A stretch of DNA of 64,000 nt, taken from Cheilinus undulatus. Taxonomy: Eukaryota; Chordata; Actinopteri; Labriformes; Labridae. How positions within the stretch are numbered: position 1 is the first letter of the stretch; every line of letters begins with the position of its first letter. The position numbers and the translations under genes are program-made. The notes under the pieces were generated by a model. The model saw only the letters and a program-made list of their open reading frames with translations. It searched no databases and was not told the origin of the DNA. The stretch covers positions 37,160,151 through 37,224,150 of the forward strand of contig NC_054877.1 of NCBI RefSeq assembly GCF_018320785.1, written 5' to 3'. This document shows positions 52,286 to 64,000 of this stretch, one piece after another.

Positions 52286-55200
52286 TCATGCCCTCCCTCC
52301 AGAGTCCTGCTCCTGAAAGTCCCAGGGGCAAACATCAGCCATGTTGCCTCCGCTGCTGACAGCAGGTTTATAACTAGTACTCAAAGAGCTCTCTTTCTTC
52401 TTCTCTGGTGATTTTTTAGTCTGAGCAAAGCTGGTGTGAGAGGGATCTGTCTCCCGGGAGTAAACCTCCGCTCTCCTGATCTCCATCGCTTCTGGGTCTC
52501 TGGTTGAGCTCCTCCGCCGCTGCTCAGAAGCAGCAACGCTGCACTCTGATGACTGGCTCACTCGTCTCCTTTCTGACTGCGGTTTGCTGGAGGAGCTTCG
52601 CCTTTCTCTGCTCTTTTCCTTCCCTTTATCCTTCTCGGTTTTGTGGTTGGACGAGCAGGAGCCTTTCCGTTTTTTCTTGTGTGTGGTCGGGCTGTTGCAG
52701 GACTTTTCCTGCTTAGGTGAAGGTGGAGCGGTGTAATCCCACGGGCAGATCTCAACCATCAGAGAAGGAGGCTGCAAAAGGCTCCCTGTGGACTTGGAGT
52801 GGTCTGAGTGGAGCCCCTTTGGCTTCCCATCTGTGGGTGTCACGCTTTTCTTACGCCTAATCCTGTCTGGGGAGATGGAATCTAAATCTCCCAGCATGGG
52901 CTGCTCGTCAAACTCCCATGGACAGACGTCTGGTTTCAGAGGAAGTGGCGACCTGGGTGGACGGGCTTTCCTGCCTTCCCTGCTCTCGTCCCGTTCTCCT
53001 CCTTTATCTTTGGAGCGGCGTCTGTTAGAAGGGGACTGGCCTGCTTTCTGCCTCTGCTGGGATCGGCTGCCTTTGGAGATCCCAGAGCTGCTGCTTCCTC
53101 TCCGGCCTGAGGTGGTCTCTACAGGAGCAATAGACACGTGTTTCTGGGTCTTCACTTCTGAAGGGGTCTGAGGTTCATCCATCTCCCAGGAACAAACTTC
53201 AGAGACATCGTAGAGGTTTCTGCCAGTCTCAGAGCAAATGGAGGGCTGGCTGCCGCTCACCTGGTCAAATCAAAAAGAAATAAACAATCAGTCAAACTAT
53301 TTTTGTATAAATCAAACTGTTTGAAAGCAACATTTTGCCATTATTAATAGGACAGCTGAAACGAGACAAGGAATGTCATAAGGAGAGGAGAGGTGCAGGT
53401 GATGTCAAGGCCTTAAGCTGCCTGCTCTACCAACTTATCTAAACCAACTGTTCAGTCGCACAACTTTTTAAAAAACATATAAGGCAGCAGCAAAACATGT
53501 TTGTGTCTGGCATCAGGCTCTGACCTCATCACTCCTTGCAGATTTAGAGTGATGAGATATGATCTTAAACCCGTGTCAAAGCCTGCAGATTGATGCTGAG
53601 GTGGTGGTGGGTTGAAAGCTAGAGTACAGCACTGATTGAGAGCTGGCAAAAGCAGAGCAGGGTGGAAGACCAGAAATCCTGCAGCTTAAATAGGCCGCCA
53701 AATTGAAAGAATGTTTGTCAGGTGCAGTGTTGATTGTGTCATTTCGAATTCAGACTCAGTCTTTGTCTTTAAATAAAGAGGCCTTTCAATTTTATTCACA
53801 CTTTAGTGATTTTCAAGCATTATAGCTCATTTTTTAATTGTCATTTAATTTTCCTTAAGAGTTGGCATTGCCAGTGATCCATCTTGAATTTTCAACCCCC
53901 CCCCCAATCTCCCCCTCCTATTTGTTGTATTTAATTCTTTCTTTTCATAACCTTTCCCCATCTGTTGCCCTCATTGTACAAAGACGCACACACAAAATAC
54001 ACACAGTCTTTCACCCCTAACTTTGGCTAGTACAATAAGTTGTACATCCATTGTTTCTGTTTTGTTCTCTGTCTCCTGACTCTAGTGTCTAGTCATAAGT
54101 GAAAGAGTTTACTCTCAAATGCATTAAAATTAATGTCAACATAAAAAGAAAAAAAAATTGTCTTTTAGAAGTGACGATCTCAAAGATAAATACCATCCAT
54201 TCTGAAGTTCTCCTGAGCTTAGCTTCTTAGCTTCTTGTACCCAGTTGCTTTGGTTTGTTTTCCTGCTCCTTTAATGTTTTAGTTCAGCCTCTTATTGATG
54301 TTTTCATGTGCAGCAGCTGGTGTTTTCAATGAAAATGGGCTGATTAACTGGCTGTGCATTACTCCCTAACACAACCTAACAAGCCTGAGACTAAACCAGA
54401 GCAGAAATGTCCCTCAGGAGTGCCAAGAGACCAAAACTTAGCGAAAGAGAGTGTGACCACAGCACACATTTAGTGTGAATGAATGCTTATAGTGCTTCGT
54501 GAATAGGCTCAGATGTAAACAGCCATCTGTTTGCTGACAGTAAAGGTGGCAGTGAGTGTGTTAACAGCCTGTTTGCTTCTGTCAGCTGGTCACAGAATCA
54601 CTTATTGCAGAGCTGAGACTTAAAGGCCAGATGTTCCGATAGCCCAGTCACATAAAGGAGTCTCAACATAGCAATTTAAGCAGTCCTTTTGGATTAGTGA
54701 GCAGCAGTCAAGGTCTGAATTTTGGCCAGAGTTCTTGTCTTCTCAAAGTTTTGTGAAGGATCAAGCAACACAGCAGAATCTTAACATCTCCAGCCTGTGA
54801 TGTTCTGTGGCTGAAAAATGACTCAGGAGTAAAAGCTGTGTCTCTCTCTGCAATGTCACCGTTAACAGAACATAGCTTTTAAACATTAATTGCAGGCATG
54901 TAAGGATAATCCGACCGAGGACATGAAAAGATAATTATGCCTCAGAGAGATGTCAGTTTCGAGAAATGCTGGGTGGAGATTAGACTCTTCTGTAATCAGG
55001 CCTCTATTTGGCAAAACTAGACAGTTGGATGGACTGTTTGTGAAGGAAACAATATCCCCATTGTTGAGGTTCTATATATTTTTTAACACACATTCACTGA
55101 AGTCTGTCTAGACAGCCTTTATTAATGCATGAGAAAATAGAGACTGTCCTAAAAATGACACTCTCATTCATTTTGAGGAAAGTCTTCATCCACTGAAGTA

Positions 55201-58200
55201 AACATAAAGTTCTGAAATGCAGCTGGGAGGTATAAACTTTAATGTACAAGGTTTTTGTTGACAGACTTAATGATTTATTAAAGGGACCTTGCACCATTGG
55301 AAGCATAGTTTGCAAGTTCAAAGTTACAGGCCAATGCAGATAAGGAATGGGATTCCTCAGGAACGCTGGTGTCTGGTTATGCATCTCGTTTGCAGCAGGT
55401 CTTAGAGGCAAAAAGGTGCTCTACTAAGTACAGGAGATGCATGCCATGAAGGGGTTAAATAATTTTGAGGCTGGTGAAGACATTATAAGTTGCATAAGTT
55501 GAAACCACTGGAAGCATTAGTTGTGCTGAGCTATTTCAATTTCTTTTGTTTGATTTGTTTATTGCAAAGAGCAGAAAGTCTGTAATTTCTCACAATAAAC
55601 CTGATATGCATTGGGGGTTGAATAATTTTGATTGTATATCTACTAAAGTGCTAAATTGGCTAAACTGGCTAAACAGGCTTTTTTGTAATGCCATTCACCT
55701 TAAACAAGTGTATTTAAGTAAATCATGCCGTAAGTCTTCAAGGTAGAAGCATGCATACATTGCATGCATGCATACATTGCATCTGGTCTAAAATGGTTAA
55801 GATGTGCTTAGTAGCTGAAAATTCTTAAAGAAAAGACTGCCCACATTGCAGCATTTCATTAATGCCTGCCAAAAATTCAACCAATAATTTTACAGGATTT
55901 TTGGTTGGCCATTAAGATTCCAGAAAGACCCTGGTAAGCCCCGACTACCCTTAGATCTGACCCCAGTGGTCTGTGCAGCAGAGAGGGGAGACACTGATGG
56001 CTCATCTCTACATTCAGACACCAAATAAGAGCAAACAGCACAAAGTCATCAGAGTTTATCAGAGTGTTAGTGCTTGAGGACGATGAGCACAATATGCTTT
56101 ACAAATCAGACCTTGAGAAAGAGCAAATAAGAGGGATCTGTGCAGCTATTTGCAGCTCTAATTGTTTTGTCTTTATACTTCAGGAGATTAAAAATCAAGA
56201 GATTGTTATTATTCTTGTTGTCAAAGTGTGTTTACCGGTTTTACTGTCTCAATTTACCGCCAAATGTTGAATCTAAGAAGTACAATCAGTACAAAGCACC
56301 AGTGTGGATTAAAAACTTTAACAGATCTTGTGGGGAAAGAGTATAGGGAGAAAAATTAAGAAACCAGTCAATACCATTTCCCTGAGTGCCATGCAGTGTA
56401 AACAAAATGGCAGCTTAACAGAGAGTCTATCATGTCAAATTGTCTTTAAATGTAGTTATTTTAGCGTACAGGACACTGTAGTCATACACCCAGCAGTGCC
56501 AATTATCGCCTTCCAGCTCCCACAGCCAATCACAGCTCTTTCTCTCAACACAACAGCCCATTGTAATATGACGTACTTTTCATTAATCCCTATTAGCATT
56601 AAGGATGATGCATCACACTGCTGCTGCTGGCAAAGCTTGACCTCCTCCACCCCAGCCTCCTCCTTTATAGCATAAAGCTGTATATCGATTTTAGCAATGA
56701 AATGGTTAATATGATGAGTGTTCCTGATTGAGATATACAGTCAATATGGTCCCCAACAGATCTAAATAAACTATTACTGCATGGCCTAATTATCATTTGG
56801 AACGATAACATGTGAAAAGCACCTGTTGTTTCATGATGCCCATCTTCATAGGTGTCTTGGAGTACTCCACTGATTGGCTGATGATCATCTTTGGGTAATG
56901 CTCAGGTGTCTCGTCCACCTCCGACAGCATACTCTCCCCGGGACCCTTCAGACCCCTCTTACTGGCGTCCTCCACGCTTTGCGTTTTGTTGGTCAACCCC
57001 GGCATCTTCTCCTTGGCACTTGCAATTACACTCAGAGATTTCTGCATAATGGAGGTCCTCAGGTGGACGGGTTTCTTCTCATGGGTTAAATTGTGAACGC
57101 TGGCAGATTTCCAGAACAGAGGAACAGACTCAGTGGACTCGGCTGGTTCTAGTCTCGGTGGGGTCGCTGGTTCTAGCTGCTTTTTAGTATGTTTCCGTCC
57201 AATCAGGGAACCCAGGAGAGATCCTTCTCCACCTCCTCCTACAGGAGTCGTCTTGTCCCCTGCAGTTGAGCCAGTTTGGCTTCCAGTTTCATCATCCTGG
57301 TCACAAACGTGGTCATAGCTCAGAGACTTCTTCAAGCCCATGACTTTATTCTTCAAGGAGTCATCACAAGGTTTACCTGAGGGGAAATACAACAGCTGGG
57401 TGGCATCAAAACAGGAAAGATGTACTGATATTAGTTCATATTTTTATTCTTTATTCACTCGTAGACAAAATGGGGGTACAGCTTTAGGATGGCCTTTTAG
57501 TCAGTTGCTTTGACACTTTGGTCCAAACTTAAATATCTAAACAATTAGGAGGTGATTAGGTTTATGACCAAGTATTTAGAAAACCATTCCTATCAGCCAG
57601 GCTCTATTTCATGTTAGGTGCTCATTAGTTGGTGCCAGCATGCTGACAGTTGGCATACAAATAGAAACCAAGTAAATAAAAGGTAAAAGCACAGCTGTGC
57701 CTTAAAACAGCCTCCGGAAGTGCTATCATCCCTTGCAGTAAGAAGCCAGCAAGAAGACTAATTGCTTACTAAGACATGTGTTTAATGCTGACCTTACCAT
57801 TAATTAGCTGCCTATTCCTTTTAATGACAAGCCACAATTCTGATTTTAAAAGTTGTTTTTTGTTGGTCAGTAACAGTTTCGTGATTTTCAAAACATTTCA
57901 TTCTTAATTTACTAAAAATGTCAAATATACTGTAAGAAAGAAATGTTACCATGGTGACTCGGTTCAAATGGGTTTCTCCTTAATGTGCTGCGGTTGCTGC
58001 CGTGTTCGCTTCCATCCTCACGACTGCATTGCCGGTGCAGGTGCATCGTCTCCGGGATCTCTGTTATTCGCTTCATCAGTGAGCGACCCAGACCTTTCTT
58101 TGAGTTGCGTTTCTTCTGGAGGTGAGGGTTGTTGACGAGCATCTTCTTACGTTTGTAGACTTCCAGCTGGGCATACAGCTTCTTCAACTCATCCTACAAT

Positions 58201-61200
58201 TGGAAGCAAAATATTAATAATGGGATTTATGCATCTGTTTCAATCCATTATAGATTCGTGTTGGGTCCTTTGCTGTTCTCCATCCATATTAGTACATTTA
58301 ATGCTGTTATGTACTGCCATGACTTCTCGTACTACTCTATCGATGAAACCATGCTTATCCTAATCTTTACCCAATTTGACTGAGGCAGAAGCTTGCATCA
58401 CTGCCAGACTAACATATGGAAGGGGATGCCAGTGCACCTAAAGCTTGGCATGGGCAGGACCTTTACAACTTGTCCAAAATGAATTGATCATCCTGGTACT
58501 TAACTTTTCCACATAGTCCAACACCAATACTCCTAGCTTTTCACTGCTGCAGCTCTAAGTCAGACATCACTTGGTGAACCTAGGGACCAGGTGCTCTGGC
58601 AAGAGCACTGGCAATTCTTTCCTAACCCTAAGCTATGGATTAGGGATGCCCAAACTGTGGCCTGAGGGCCAACTGCAGCGAACCATAGTCCTATTTTACA
58701 TGATAAATAACAGTCCTAGGAGGATCCACATGCTTTATGCACACACCCCAACATGTGAATGGTACTGGGGTCCTTCAGTGCTGCCTGCAGCCCCTGTACT
58801 GGTATTGGTGATGTCTAAATGTCCGACTCCTAATGAATGAGAATGAGCTGGCTGTGTAATGTATACTCAAATCCTAATCGGATCCATTTATCTTTAATGA
58901 AAATCCATCATCTGTATGACATCTTCTGTTTGTTCTTTAATAAAGGAACAGCAGGAGAAAAGCAAACATGCCTAAAAACAAACTCCACACTTCAATAAAT
59001 CTTAATACTACTTAACCCGTATATCCTCAGGGTCCAGGCTGTGCTCACTCCAGGCTGAGGTGATGCTGTTGTTGAGGTAGGAGCCAGATCTCCCCATGTC
59101 CAGCTCTTCCTCGTAGGCCTCGGTCGCAATATCATCTCTGGCCTGAGTCCCTTTGGAGAGGAACTGTAAGAGATGAAGAGAGAGGTTGAAGAATGATATT
59201 AGTGAGCATTCTGGTGGTGAGAGGAGATGTATAATTGGAAGTGTAGCCTCTCTGGCCTGATTTATTGTATGACAGAATAAATATATTTCTTTAGGGGTTT
59301 ATTGAGGTGAGCTGGAGATGAACAACATTCTCCTGCAGCAAAATATTTACTGATATAGATTTTACATCAGGGAAAAAAGTTACAGCCCAGCACTGAATCA
59401 ATTTTTTCAAAGAGAATTATATTTTTATCGTTATTTATTTAGTAGAATTCATTGTTGTTTCAATAATTTCCTTCATTTCATTGGAGTGTTTCTGCAACAG
59501 TTCTTCGTTGTTTAAGTGAATGACACCATGCAAATCTTGTATTAGACAATCTAATTCATGCAGCTTTCAGGAACTGATCTCCCACTCACCCTGATTCCTA
59601 AATGGAGAAACAGTAGGGAAAATTAGACTACGTTTTACAGAGTACAGAAATACTGCTTTATGTTGATTTTACTTGATTTCATGGCCAAATTATTTAGGTT
59701 TGCTCTTGTATAGACTCTGGGAACAGAAGAAAACCAGATATTTATCCCTGATTCAAAAGCATATGCTTGCTGAGATTAACTTCTTCCCATTGTGCTTAAT
59801 TATCCCAGAGTCCTCGACTGACTTGTTCATCTGAGGTGCCTAATTAAGAAAGAATGAGAGAACACAGAAGCCTGATGGTGTTCAGCATTTCTCACACAGC
59901 GGGAGAATTTACTGTTTTCCATCAGACTTGAGAGATCACGCATAAAGACACCCGCGGGAGTGCTTAGCTAAATTACAATACCCACTAACGCAGTTTGAAT
60001 GAGTTTAAGGTAATGGTAGCGAATATTTGCTTCTGAGTGTGCGTTCCAGATCGCTAACATCAAATGAACTTAAAATGATTTATGGACTGCTGCGTATACA
60101 GGCTAAAGTAGAGCTGTAGCCATTATGGAAATTTCTCTCTGTGCTAACACAGCCTTCATAAAAATGCAGAAAATTTCAGAAACACTCAGAAACACAAAAA
60201 GTATGAATAAAATCTTTCTAAAGATGACACTTTTCTTGTAAAGCTTAGCTTTCCATATTAGAAGACTGTATGAAACCTCAATTCTGCAGACGGACTGGCA
60301 GAATGTGGGCATAGAAAGAATTTGAGAATTATTAGCAAGCAAACATTTATTTAAGTAGAGCAAATCAAAACATGTATTGTCATCAATACAAGAATGATGG
60401 TCTGAACTCAGCCACAGGATAAAAACATCCAGATATTTTTGCTGCACAGTGTAGCAAAACAGTTAAAGCTATTTTTTTATTAAGCCAGGTTGATTTGGCC
60501 ATGTTTTTCCTCAAATCAAGTGGACATTGGAGACTTGTAACCGTTATAAACATAGAGAAAAGACTTTTAGAAGAAAAAAAAACTTGAGACACAAAAAGAA
60601 TATTTTAACATTTTTGGAAATGAACAAATAATTTTTACAGTGACTTGTGCTTTGACATGCATGTTACAGTATCAAAAACAGCCTTTTCCCAGCGTGCCCT
60701 TGGGTATTGTGCTTTTGGACTAAAAGTCTAAAGAAATGTTTAAAGACCCTGTGATGTGAAATCCATAATTTGTGTCTTAACACACTAGATATGTTGGAAT
60801 ATGGTTGCTGTAAATGTGAAAATACTGAGATCTACATTCTGGATTTAGACCTTTGGGAAGTTTTCACCTCTTTCCTGGCTGGGTTTAATTCGGGCAAATA
60901 TGGGGGCTTGTGATGGGGATCGAACCGGACCCTCTTCAGTATTTTTCAAATACCTGAAATCAGTAACATTTTCGCTTATAGATACTGCTATCAATTCTCA
61001 CAGGCTCTGTGACGTAATGTCCTTTTAAGATGCAACTGGTGTAGAAACATACATCAGTTCTTGCAAAGGAAACATAAACTAAAAGTACAGCAGTATAGTG
61101 CATCACATTAAACCAGAATATGGTACCTTCAACTGTCGGCTTGAGGAAAAAAGAACCAATCATATCCACCCGGTCTGCGCTCTCCGTGCTTTTCTAGTTT

Positions 61201-61963
61201 CAAATATGAAATAAAAATTGGAAAATGTAGTTTTTGATGAAAAAAACTTCACTAAATGCAATTTTGATTATGAAGTATTTGTATTTGAGGGATATACAAT
61301 AGACATGGCAGACTGAATTATAAAATTTTAACTTAATCACTACTCAGCTTAGACCACTTCTAGTGTAAATATTCTTCCTTATTTTGTCTTTCCACCAAAC
61401 AACCCCATCCCTAATCAGAATGACAAAGAAAGGTATTTGTTGCTGGTTTTATGGGCTTTCCTGTTTATGTCAAATTCTGACCCTGCCACTCAAATGTTTT
61501 CATAGAAACTGAGACTCATCAGACCAGATAATGTTTTCAAATCCTCTTCTGTCCAATTTTGGTGAACCAGTGTGACCTGTAGCTTCAGATTCCTGTTCTT
61601 CACTTACTGCAGTGACACCTGGTGTTAAAATTATCCTCCATTGCTCGACATCGCCCTTTACGGGTTCTGGAAACATCTGTCAAGCTTCCTCATTAGTTAG
61701 CTGTTTGAGACATCAAGACAATACAGGTAAACTGGGTAGCATCCTCACAGCAAAGTCTGTGTCTGATGCCCACTTGTGGGAGAGGTGCATTAAAGGCACA
61801 AGAGAGAACCTGTTTAACTAACTGACATGGTGAAGGGCTACAGGTGTGAAGTTTTACCTTCGGGACGAGCAGCAGGCCCAAAGTCACAGTGACGGTCAGG
61901 TGAGTGTGAGTGAAGAACAACAAGAGCATCCAGTCAGGGTGAAGACCAGGGACCAGTGAAAAC
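52286..61963 (-). CDS. gpr158: Orphan class C GPCR GPR158, last five coding exons (partial)
   Basis: Exons (minus strand, coding order): 61858-61963, 59017-59163, 57950-58193, 56823-57376, 52286-53260. All phases agree. The first encodes the last transmembrane segment (DWMLLLFFTHTHLTVTVTLG, then LLLVPK). Then come DIATEAYEEELDMGRSGSYL and the juxtamembrane coiled coil (ELKKLYAQLEVYKRKKML), and a Ser-rich tail with KSLSVIASAKEKMPG. The final exon carries four C-(P/S)-W-(E/D) motifs: EVCSWE, DVCPWE, EICPWD, DVCPWD. These blocks match GPR158 and its relative GPR179; the VIASAKEK and RRITEIPET-type blocks favour GPR158. GPR158 is a mainly neuronal receptor that recruits RGS7-Gbeta5. The coding part in the window is about 675 residues. 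The ectodomain and first six TM segments lie beyond 64000. The tail after the last motif is short compared with human. Confidence 0.95.
56490..56700 (+). repeat. Dispersed repeat family B, copy
   Basis: Contains CCAATCACAGCTCTTTCTCT, ATATGACGTAC, GATGCATCACACTGC, CCTCCTCCACCCCAGCCT and TATAGCATAAAGC, in the same order as 27.36-27.50 kb. It lies in the gpr158 intron before the last coding exon. Confidence 0.75.
58255..58640 (+). mobile_element. LINE (L2-like) reverse-transcriptase relic
   Basis: The plus strand reads VLGPLLFSIHISTFNAVMYC and then HDFSYYSID in one frame, like the SVLGPLLF...YADDT region of L2-type reverse transcriptase with the YADD box mutated. Stops and frameshifts follow. 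It lies in a gpr158 intron, antisense to the gene. Confidence 0.65.
61390..61650 (-). mobile_element. Tc1-like transposase relic
   Basis: The minus strand contains a run like VHQNWTEEDLKT, then SGLMSLSFYEN and later NRKAHKTSNKYL. It corresponds to the same transposase region as at 2.82-2.87 kb (TGGTCTGATGAGTCT block). It is broken by stops. It lies in a gpr158 intron. Confidence 0.6.
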
Positions 61964-61999
61964 CTGCAGAGAAACAACATATCAACAGTCCTGCTGCAT

Positions 62000-63110
62000 T
62001 TTATCAATGTTTATAAGAGAAATTCAGCAGTTTGTGTCTGTGAAACATCCTTTCGACACGCAGACAAACGCTGACATTTAAAACAGCCTTCAGTGATTCT
62101 CTCTGCAAGGAGAGCAGAGGGAAATGTACCAAAAGCAAATCCTCGCTGTAAACAGAGGCATTTAGCGAAAACTGTTGGGAAATTGTATAAGAAGCAGTGT
62201 ATTGGAGCCAGCTGCCTCTGTAAATGAAGCAATATGAGAAGGTTATGAAAAATGCATTCAACTTAGCCGAGTTAAATGGTGGTGCAGTTATTTTGTGTTA
62301 GGCAAATTTGCAGCCATTTTTCTCTGACTGAATTCTTACAGCAGGAAGAAAAAAATGCTGAACAAAATGAAATTTTTGTATCACTGTGTGCCAGATTGGA
62401 AATTGTGTAAATTATTTCTATTCCAATGCTTCCTATTTAATCAACAACTGATAGAGATGGATGATGGAAAATCTAGAGGGATTGAAGACATTACAACCAA
62501 GAATCACATTTTATTCAATTAAAGACAAGAGCACAGTACGGATTCCAGGCACAGCTGGCAAAAGCAGATCAGAGGTAGAAACTGGAAATTTTGAAGGTTA
62601 GATAGACTTCTAACTCAGGAGTATGTTAGTCAGGTGATTGGATAATGATACATGTCAGGTGTGAAATCAGTGTAGCTCAAGTTGTCTGCAAGAGTCAGCA
62701 TGCTGGCACCGTTACATCTGAGTAAATCACTGACACCTATTTTTTACATGTTTTTAAACAGCTTTAAAGACACTAGACTGACTTGTTCCTAATTTTCTAT
62801 CCCCTCTTAGGCTGACTCCTAGTTTTAAACTGTTTCTAATAGCATTTTTAACTTTTCCCCAATAAAAGTTAAATTAATTTGTAGAGATTTTCCTGTGAGT
62901 GTCTGACAAGAGATTGAGGACCGCTGACTTAAAACAGTGGGCTTATTGTTGAACAAGACTAGGTTAAAACCTAGTAAATGGCTGACCGCAACTATCTGGG
63001 ATGTAAGTTGTAATGCCCGACAGGGGAGAGAAGGAGCTCCGCCTACTTGCCCATACAAGGTATCCACAGCGCCATGGATAGAGCATTGCATGGATTTATT
63101 TTACATTCAT
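62000..63110. other. gpr158 intron sequence, no exon seen
   Basis: I looked on the minus strand for the preceding gpr158 exon (the block just before the last transmembrane segment) and did not find it, so this is intron up to the window edge. Confidence 0.6.
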
Positions 63111-63112
63111 CT

Positions 63113-63720
63113 GGGAAAGCTCCCATAGAAAGCGTTTGGGAAGGACAGGACTTTTCAAAAATTTCTCTGAAGGTGATTGGAGGAACGTTCTGTCTGTCAC
63201 ATTCATGATGGGCCAATCAGAGTGACAAATGACGTGCACAAGTGCTACTGCAGACAAGCTACTGCTGCCTTAGATTGTCAATGGCGGAGTTTCTCTGTGT
63301 GTAAACTTGAAGCCAGGGCCTTCAGTGCTCCTCACTCTCCTTGTTTTAATAAAGACACTTTGTCCATTTATGACAAAGCTGCCGCTGAGGCTACATCCGA
63401 GCTAATCACTCCACTAGCAGCCACTGAATACAACCAGTCACACAACTAACCCTTTCCTCCATAACTGTCACATACTCATGCCGAAGCAGGTCAACAGAGA
63501 AGCCAAAACATCTTTCACATCATAAAAAGCATTTAGTGTTGTTTTAATTCTTTATTTCACACAGAAACGTGGTCTAGTTCTAGTAAAACCAACACAATGC
63601 TAAATCTGCATCTGAGGTCATCACTGCAGTTGAAGCAGCCATTAGTGACGGCTTTGAGTACAACGAAACTCCGCCCATAGCGCAACTCTGTATGTATGGC
63701 TCTGAAAGTATCGTCACTCA
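63113..63720 (+). repeat. Dispersed repeat family A, copy 3
   Basis: Starts CCATAGAAAGCGTTTGGGAA and continues TTCTGTCTGTCACATTCATG and GGGCCAATCAGAGTGACAAA, with a later TAGTTCTAGTAAAAC segment. It matches copies 1 and 2 in block order, with a divergent middle. It is the forward orientation in a gpr158 intron. Confidence 0.65.
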
Positions 63721-64000
63721 GTCAAGGACAATCTGGACCCATGTGCAGGGCTGACCTCGGCAACCAGCCAAAAATTTTGTATTGGGAATTAACATATTTT
63801 ATATAATATGATACAATGTAACATATTTTATGATATATATTTTTTATATTTTGCTTCATTTATTTTATTTGGTAATTGTTTATAATGATATCTTTCTATT
63901 TTATAGATACATCCAAAAGAAGTGTTCTTAGTTTAACTTTTTTCCAGGAAAAGAATATAAAAAATGTAAAAGTTTTTAGGTTGTTTAGTCAGAAAGTAAC

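Noticed and set aside
52504..53171. Plus-strand frames opposite the last gpr158 exon
   Set aside because: They are antisense shadows of a long GC-richer coding exon.

Overview
The window is vertebrate nuclear DNA, almost certainly from a teleost fish. Coding exons are short, carry consensus GT-AG (twice GC-AG) splice sites and are spread over many kilobases. The spaces between them are packed with Tc1/mariner, hAT, LINE and LTR debris of the kinds common in fish genomes. All gene models below were built by eye from splice sites, reading phase and remembered family sequences; no alignment or search was run.

Layout. (1) 1-7.2 kb: no host gene recognised; LINE reverse-transcriptase relics and two Tc1-like elements. 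(2) 7.26-13.44 kb, plus strand: a complete six-exon gene for a predicted 944-residue secreted protein with five C-x-G-x-x-C motifs, a coiled coil, TNFR-like and EGF-like cysteine modules, and three consecutive TNF/C1q-like beta domains. I do not recognise it as a named family; it is the most interesting gene here. (3) 13.8-29.4 kb: mainly repeats, plus a five-exon broken fragment of a kinesin-1 heavy chain (KIF5) gene at 18.2-21.2 kb. The fragment has an in-frame stop and a near-perfect palindromic element inserted into its last exon, and the whole piece lies between inverted copies of one Tc1-like terminal repeat. (4) 29.38-45.36 kb, minus strand: a complete 11-exon annexin A13 gene (316 codons plus stop, start MGN). 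Its introns hold many transposons, including a three-deep nest. (5) 45.6-52.2 kb: an old degenerate long-period tandem duplication, a LINE tail and unassigned sequence. (6) 52.29-61.96 kb, minus strand: the last five coding exons of gpr158, from the final transmembrane region to the C-terminal C-P-W-E/D repeats. The gene continues past the right edge.

Functional links. The three host genes are unrelated in biochemistry (secreted modular protein, Ca2+/phospholipid-binding annexin, neuronal orphan class C GPCR) and give no sign of co-regulation. The main theme of the window is transposon activity: several insertions show clear terminal inverted repeats and target-site duplications, so a relative insertion order can be read directly.
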